In this document: positions 5,826 to 5,826 of the stretch, piece after piece
How positions within the stretch are numbered: the first letter of the stretch is position 1
How the letters are laid out: every line of letters begins with the position of its first letter
Source: DATIHT01 sp035480415
Lineage (GTDB): Bacteria; Patescibacteriota; Microgenomatia; Curtissbacterales; GWA2-41-24
DNA length: 5,826 nucleotides
Direction: 5' to 3'
Assembly: GCA_035480415.1 (NCBI GenBank)
Contig: DATIHT010000066.1
Coordinates: 1-5,826 of the forward strand
Notes under the pieces: model-generated
The model's database searches: none
What the model saw: only the letters and a program-made list of their open reading frames with translations
What the model was told of the DNA's origin: nothing
Program-made: the position numbers and the translations under genes

Positions 5826-5826
5826 A

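Noticed and set aside
1..5826. Alternative genetic code (UGA recoded) as in some CPR lineages
   Set aside because: No in-frame TGA interrupts any of the genes, and all visible stops are TAA or TAG; nothing requires recoding.

Overview
The window is AT-rich bacterial DNA with tightly packed genes in two blocks that converge at position 2574/2575. No rRNA, tRNA, transposase or CRISPR array is visible. Compact gene packing, weak Shine-Dalgarno signals, lean versions of envelope proteins and unrecognised small proteins would fit a small-genome lineage such as Patescibacteria/CPR. That assignment is an impression from style only; no marker gene here proves it. Every complete gene ends in TAA or TAG and the frames read cleanly with the standard code.

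Plus-strand block (2-2574). A family 2 glycosyltransferase, cut by the left edge, overlaps a NodB-type polysaccharide deacetylase by 14 bp. The pair looks like a transfer-then-deacetylate module for a cell-surface glycan or lipid-linked sugar. After a short gap holding a good sigma-70-like promoter come two proteins I do not recognise (139 and 198 aa). The first probably has a leaderless or near-leaderless mRNA; the second has an N-terminal membrane anchor.

Minus-strand block (5825-2575, read right to left). An ABC permease of the NitT/TauT/SsuC type, cut by the right edge, is followed by its ATPase and then, 4 bp later, by an MprF/LysX-like membrane protein with a C-terminal aminoacyl-phosphatidylglycerol synthase (DUF2156) domain. 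No substrate-binding protein is in view, so the transported substrate is unknown.

The most unusual element is the 112-bp spacer between permease and ATPase. It is almost entirely an 8-9 bp tandem array of TCWGA units (13 units, 5013-5123). The units switch from TCAGA to TCTGA halfway, making the array quasi-palindromic, and a perfect 9-bp hairpin lies just upstream of the ATPase start codon, where a ribosome-binding site would normally be.
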